From Planctomycetota bacterium (GTDB lineage Bacteria > Planctomycetota > UBA1135 > UBA2386), in NCBI GenBank assembly GCA_016235155.1, contig JACRLW010000025.1:1-64000 (forward strand): DNA of 64,000 nt. The letters run 5' to 3'. Positions 59,447 through 64,000 of the stretch are shown piece by piece (positions within the stretch are counted from its first letter, which is position 1; each line of letters starts with the position of its first letter). The position numbers were made by a program, and so were the translations under genes. The notes beneath the pieces were generated by a model. That model saw only the letters and a list, made by a program, of their open reading frames with translations, was not told where the DNA came from and ran no database searches.

Positions 59447-60519
59447 GTGCTGCCGGAGCTGCGCCTGAAGATCCGGGTCCACGGCCGCCATCCGTGGTTC
59501 TTCCGCAAGATGATCGTGCGGCCGGAGCGGGTCGTGCCTGCGGGTTCGTTCGTGCGCGTCGCCGACCGCGACGGCCGGGCGGTCGGAGTCGGCTTCTACA
59601 ACCCCCGCACCGATCTCGCGCTGCGGATGCTCGGGCGAGCGGGTGATGCAAACGCGAGCGAGGACGCGGATGCGATGCTCGCGGCCCTGCTCGACTCCGC
59701 GATCGCGCTGCGCGACGACGTCCTGCAGTCGTGGCGCAGGTCTTCGCCCTCGGCGTGCAGAAGCGCATCGAGCGCATCGGCGAGCGACTGCTCGCACGGT
59801 GGCCGAAGGCGCGCCTGGTCCTCACGCTCGATGCGACGGCGAAGGAGCGCGAGGGGCTCGAGCCGCTGCCGCCGCCGGGGCGCGTCGAGGTGAACGTCGT
59901 CGAACACGGCGTGCGCTATGCGGTGCGCGCGGGCCACGGCCACAAGACCGGCTTCTTCGCCGACCAGCGCGACAACCGCCAGCTCGTGCGGCGCCTGAGC
60001 AAGGGTCGCAAGGTGCTCGATCTCTGCTGCAATGCCGGCGGCTTCGCCATCAACGCGGTGCGCGGCGGCGCGCGCGAGGTCGTCGCCGTCGACCTCGACG
60101 AAGAGAGCGTCGCGCGGACCCGCGAGAACGCGGCGCGCAACGATGCGAAACTCGAGGTCCGTCACGGCGACGCGTTCGACGCCTTGCGCGAGCTGAAGTC
60201 CGGCTCGTTCGACCTGCTGGTCCTCGATCCGCCGAAGTGGGCCAACGGCAAGGACGAGGTCGAAGCCGGCGTGCGGCGCTACTTCGACTTCAACCGTCTC
60301 GCGTTCGACCGCGCCGGTCGCGGCGCGCTGGTGCTGACGTGTTCGTGTTCGGGCGCGGTCAGCGAGTCGCGCTTCCTCGCCGTCCTCCGTGACGCCGCCA
60401 CCGAAGCCGGCCGCGACGTGCGCCTGCTCGACGTGAGCGGCGCGGGGCCTGACCACCCGATCGCGCTCGAATGCCAGGAGACCCGCTACCTGAAGGCCGT
60501 GCTCCTGGAGCTGCGATGA
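59447..60519 (+). pseudogene. RlmI-like class I SAM-dependent 23S rRNA methyltransferase, frame-disrupted with central deletion
   Basis: N-terminal PUA part in frame 2 (HPWFFRKMIV...ALRDDVLQ), catalytic part in frame 1 (VVAQVFALGVQKRIERI...HGHKTGFFADQRDNR...VLDPPKW...LTCSCSG); switch near 59725. Confidence 0.75.
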
Positions 60520-60527
60520 TCGACGAC
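60461..60527 (+). repeat. direct repeat copy A (3' end of rlmI-like gene plus ATGATCGACGAC)
   Basis: Aligned by eye without gaps to copy B 520 bp downstream: 58 of 67 bases match. Confidence 0.92.
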
Positions 60528-60611
60528 AAGCCTTGGCCCGCTGTGCCGGCGCGGATCGCTTCCCCGAGGCATCACCGCGTGGTCCTGAAGCCGGGGCTGC
60601 TGCCGAGATGA
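60516..60611 (+). CDS. small ORF of 31 codons using the copy-A ATGATCGACGAC start
   Basis: MIDDKPWPAVPARIASPRHHRVVLKPGLLPR; ATGA overlaps at both ends; coding status uncertain. Confidence 0.3.
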   Translation: MIDDKPWPAVPARIASPRHHRVVLKPGLLPR

Positions 60612-61039
60612 GTTCCCAAGACGCTTTCCCCGGCGGCGAAGTCATCGTCTATCGAGCGCCGGAAGGGCAGGTGCGGGTCGACGTGCGCCTCGAACGGGAG
60701 ACCGTCTGGTTGACCCAGCAGCAGATGGCTGAGTTGTTCGGACGCGAGCGCTCGGTCATCACCAAGCCTGTCCGCAACCTGTTCAAGGAAGGGGAGCTTG
60801 GCGAGGAGAGCAATGTGCACTTCTTGCACGTTGCCGGGTCCGACAAGCCGGTCGGCTTCTACAGCCTCGACGTCATCATCTCGGTCGGCTACCGCGTCAA
60901 GTCGCTCCGCGGCACGCAGTTCCGCATCTGGGCGACGACCACGCTCCGCGAGCATCTGCTGAGCGACTGGACCAAGAAGATCGCGCTCGATTGCAAGGAG
61001 ACCCGCAATCGGAAGGCGGCACTCCTGGGGCTGCGATGA
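60608..61039 (+). CDS. truncated RhuM-family protein fused to a duplicated rlmI C-terminal tail
   Basis: VRLERETVWLTQQQMAELFGRERSVITKPVRNLFKEGELGEES...FYSLDVIISVGYRVKSLRGTQFRIWATTTLREHLL then IALDCKETRNRKAALLGLR. Confidence 0.8.
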   Translation: MSSQDAFPGGEVIVYRAPEGQVRVDVRLERETVWLTQQQMAELFGRERSVITKPVRNLFKEGELGEESNVHFLHVAGSDKPVGFYSLDVIISVGYRVKSLRGTQFRIWATTTLREHLLSDWTKKIALDCKETRNRKAALLGLR

Positions 61040-61047
61040 TCGACGAC
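60981..61047 (+). repeat. direct repeat copy B (fused 3' to the RhuM fragment, contains the Nudix start)
   Basis: See copy A; same reading frame used in both copies. Confidence 0.92.
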
Positions 61048-61605
61048 GCGGCGCTGCGCGCGGTCCTCGACCCCGTGCCCTCGGCCTTCGACCTGCGCGC
61101 GGACCTGCGCCTCGCCGCGGTCCTCGTGCCGTGGATCGTCCAGGACGGTGCGGATCACCTGCTGCTGACCCGCCGCCGCGAGGATCTCCCCCAGCATCCC
61201 GGCCAGATCTCCTTTCCCGGCGGTGCGCGCGAAGGCGACGAGGACCCGGTGAGCTGCGCCTTGCGCGAGAGCGAGGAGGAGATCGGGATCGATGCGCGCC
61301 GCGTCGTCGTGCTCGGGTCCCTGCCGCCGCGCGTGAGCATCGGAGGCTTCTGGGTGCACGTGATCGTCGGTCGCGTTCCGGCCGACGTGGTGCTGCGACC
61401 CGATCCGCGAGAAGTGGCGAGCGTGCGGGCCTGGCCGCTCGCCGTGCTGCGTGATCCGACGCGCTGGCAGGAGCGCGCGCCGGCGATCGATCCGGCGCGG
61501 CGGCCGATGCCGCACCTCGATTGGGAGGGCGAGACCTTGTGGGGACTGACGGCGAGGTTCGTGCTCGACCTGTGCGGGCGTTGCTACCCTCGCGCGCCCA
61601 GGTGA
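61036..61605 (+). CDS. CoA pyrophosphatase-type Nudix hydrolase (NudL-like)
   Basis: LPQHPGQISFPGGAREGDEDPVSCALRESEEEIGI. Confidence 0.92.
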   Translation: MIDDAALRAVLDPVPSAFDLRADLRLAAVLVPWIVQDGADHLLLTRRREDLPQHPGQISFPGGAREGDEDPVSCALRESEEEIGIDARRVVVLGSLPPRVSIGGFWVHVIVGRVPADVVLRPDPREVASVRAWPLAVLRDPTRWQERAPAIDPARRPMPHLDWEGETLWGLTARFVLDLCGRCYPRAPR

Positions 61606-61636
61606 TGGACCGAAGGTCAACGACGCGTCGTGCCGC

Positions 61637-61828
61637 GTGACGGTCGAAGATCACCCTGCGCCCTTGAAGGATCTGGAGCTCTTCCGTCGGTTTCGCCTCG
61701 ACGAGGAACTCAACGCGATCACGTGGCCGTCCGGCGCCGACCTCGCGCCCGAGTTCCTCTACGAGCAGGCATCCCGAGGAGCGGATTCCGGCGGCAGTCC
61801 GCGCAGGCGAAGCAATCGGCCGGCATGA
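61637..61828 (+). pseudogene. DUF2442 C-terminal remnant
   Basis: LKDLELFRRFRLDEELNAITWPSGADLAPEFLYEQA matches the DUF2442 C-terminal half; N-terminal half absent upstream. Confidence 0.6.
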
Positions 61829-61915
61829 CCCGACCTGGACTCACTCGCTGCGGCCGCCCGAGGCAGCAGGGAGCGACGTCGAAGACGGGGCCACGGTGAC
61901 GGGTCCAGCCCGGCC

Positions 61916-64000
61916 CTACCCCCTCAGCACCGCACCCAGTTCCCCACACCTCGCGCGCACCCGCCCGAGATACCGCTCCTCGTCCTTGCTCGTGAGCGTG
62001 CGCGACGACGACCCGAGCGTCACGGTGAAGTTGAGGCTCTTCTGCCCGGCCGGGATGCCCTCGCCGACGTAGGTCTCGAAGAGCTTCACGTCCTGCACGA
62101 GGTCTTCGCCGCCGTCCTTGCCCAGCGTGCGGAGGAACGCCGCCAGTTCCGCGACGCGGCGTTCGGCGGCGACGACCAGCGCGACGTCGATGGGTTGGCT
62201 CGGATAGGCGGGGATCGGCCGGTAGCGCGCGGCCGCGGGATCGGCGGTGAGCAGGGCCCGCACGTCGAGGTTGGCGATGGCGACTTCGGCGTCGAGACCG
62301 AGCGCCCGCGCGACCTGCGGATGGAGCAGACCGACGTACCCGACACCCACTCCGCCGCGATCGAGCCGGGCCGTGCGGCCGGGGTGGTTCCACGGCGCCG
62401 GCGAGTCGAGTTCGTGCTCGGTCGTCACCGGATACCCGACGCGCGCGAGGATCGTCTCGAGTCCCGCGCGCAGCTCGGCATACGGACTCACCCCGCCCTT
62501 GCGCGCCCACGCGAACGCGAGCTCGCGGACCTCGTGGGGCAGGCCGTGTCCGTCGCGGTGCTCGACGTGGTAGCCCTTGCCGTCTTCGAAGAGCAGGACC
62601 TCGGGGGCTCGCCGCAGATTCGACGCGAGGTTGCCGAGCAGGCTCGGCATCACGTGACGGCGCATGCGCGCCGCCTCGGGTGCCACCGGGTTGCTGACCC
62701 GCGCGTAGCGGTGTGCGCCCGCGCCGCAGGCTTCCAGCAGCGCATCGGGCACGAACGAGTAGTCGTAGACCTCGTGCGCGCCGATCTCGGTCGCGGCGAG
62801 ACGGCACAGCGCCCGGCACAGCCAGGGCTCTTCCTCGCGATGAGGCGCCGCGATCACGCTGCGCAGCGGCTGTTCCTGGATGTTGTCGTAGCGGAACATG
62901 CGACCGACCTCCTCGATGAGGTCGTCCTCGATCGCGATGTCCTTCGTCGCACGGAACGACGGCACGCCGACCTGCAGGTCCTCGTCCGCGTCGCGCACGT
63001 CGAACTGCAGGCTGCGCAGGATGCCGGCGACCCGGTCTCGCGGCAGCGTCACGCCGAGTTTGAGGTCGAGCCGGGCCTTGCGCAGCCGGATCGTCCGCGG
63101 CGAGAAGCGCCACGCCGCCGGATCCGCGATCGGTCCGACGGCGCGCGCACCCGGCAACGCCGCGGCGAGCATCGTCAGGAAGCGGTGGACGGCGAGTTCG
63201 GTGAGCGCCGGGTCGAGCGACTTCTCGAAGCGCGCGCTGGCGTCGCTGCGCAGACCGAGACGCGTGCTCGTGCGCCGGATCGTCGCAGCGTGGAAGGTCG
63301 CCGACTCGAGCAGGATCGAGCGCGTGCTCGCGTCGACCTTGCTGCCCTCGCCGCCCATCACGCCGGCCAGCGCGACGGGCTGGTCCCCCGCCGTGATCAA
63401 AAGGTCCTTCTCGACGAGTTCGCGGCAAGCACCGTCGAGCGTGGTCATGCGTTCGCCGCGCCGCGCGAAGCGCACCCCGATCGCTGCGCCGCCGAGCCTT
63501 TGCGCATCGAACGCGTGCAACGGCTGACCGAGATCGAACATCACCCAGTTGGTGAGGTCGACGAGCAGGTCGATGCTGCGCGCACCGACCGACGCCAAGG
63601 CCCACCGCAGCCAGTTGGGCGACCGCGCGTGCTGCACGCCCTCGACGTAGACGCCGAGATAGCGCGGGCAGGCGCTCTGGTCTTCGATCGCGATGCGCGG
63701 GCTCGCTCCGGAGGCCGGCAGATCCGCGCGCGGACCAAACGGCTTCAACGGGCGGCCCCAGATCGCCGCGAGCTCGCGCGCGATGCCGTAGTGCCCCCAT
63801 AGATCCGGGCGGTGGTTGATCGACTTGTTGTCGATCTCGAGCACGTGGTCCGCCACTCCCAGCGCTTCCGCGAAGGGCTTGCCGAGCTGCGCCGCCGCGG
63901 CCGCCTCGTCGAGCACGAGGATGCCGTCGCCACCTTCGCCGATGCCGAGTTCCGCTTCCGAGCAGATCATCCCCGCACTCTCGACGCCGCGGATCTTCGC
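61916..64000 (-). CDS. pheT: phenylalanine--tRNA ligase beta subunit (runs off window end)
   Basis: MICSEAELGIG, DHVLEIDNKSINHRPDLWGHYGIARELAA, PLHAFDAQRL, GVMGG, C-terminal FDX domain. Confidence 0.97.
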   Translation of the reverse strand, partial: AKIRGVESAGMICSEAELGIGEGGDGILVLDEAAAAAQLGKPFAEALGVADHVLEIDNKSINHRPDLWGHYGIARELAAIWGRPLKPFGPRADLPASGASPRIAIEDQSACPRYLGVYVEGVQHARSPNWLRWALASVGARSIDLLVDLTNWVMFDLGQPLHAFDAQRLGGAAIGVRFARRGERMTTLDGACRELVEKDLLITAGDQPVALAGVMGGEGSKVDASTRSILLESATFHAATIRRTSTRLGLRSDASARFEKSLDPALTELAVHRFLTMLAAALPGARAVGPIADPAAWRFSPRTIRLRKARLDLKLGVTLPRDRVAGILRSLQFDVRDADEDLQVGVPSFRATKDIAIEDDLIEEVGRMFRYDNIQEQPLRSVIAAPHREEEPWLCRALCRLAATEIGAHEVYDYSFVPDALLEACGAGAHRYARVSNPVAPEAARMRRHVMPSLLGNLASNLRRAPEVLLFEDGKGYHVEHRDGHGLPHEVRELAFAWARKGGVSPYAELRAGLETILARVGYPVTTEHELDSPAPWNHPGRTARLDRGGVGVGYVGLLHPQVARALGLDAEVAIANLDVRALLTADPAAARYRPIPAYPSQPIDVALVVAAERRVAELAAFLRTLGKDGGEDLVQDVKLFETYVGEGIPAGQKSLNFTVTLGSSSRTLTSKDEERYLGRVRARCGELGAVLRG

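Overview
This is a high-GC bacterial chromosomal window of planctomycete type. The family assignment rests on two sets of planctomycete-typical genes: DUF1549/DUF1553 + DUF1501 + CxxCH/LRR, and DUF1592-type + DUF1552. The window is densely coded on both strands, with many ATGA/GTGA stop-start overlaps. Recognisable content includes the fabF 3' end, Ddl, a GH2 enzyme, an M32 carboxypeptidase, two trypsin-like/PDZ proteases, a glycan cluster (flippase, two sulfotransferases, methyltransferase, two glycosyltransferases), thiC with a TPP riboswitch, purC-purE-mtnA, uppP, ald, TraB/GumN, more glycosyltransferases, a class-II asparagine synthetase, an RlmI-like methyltransferase, a NudL-like Nudix hydrolase and pheT (partial). 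There are two tRNAs, Leu-CAA and Val-GAC. The most unusual locus is 59447-61900. There an RlmI-like gene has lost a central segment and changed frame, and a truncated RhuM-family ORF is fused in frame to a diverged duplicate of the rlmI 3' end and the start of the next gene. A DUF2442 C-terminal remnant lies just beyond. The second notable signal is a cluster of strong, partly mutually exclusive inverted repeats at 48311-48480 between divergent genes, which could be a structured RNA or palindromic element. All family calls are from reading translations; no searches were run.
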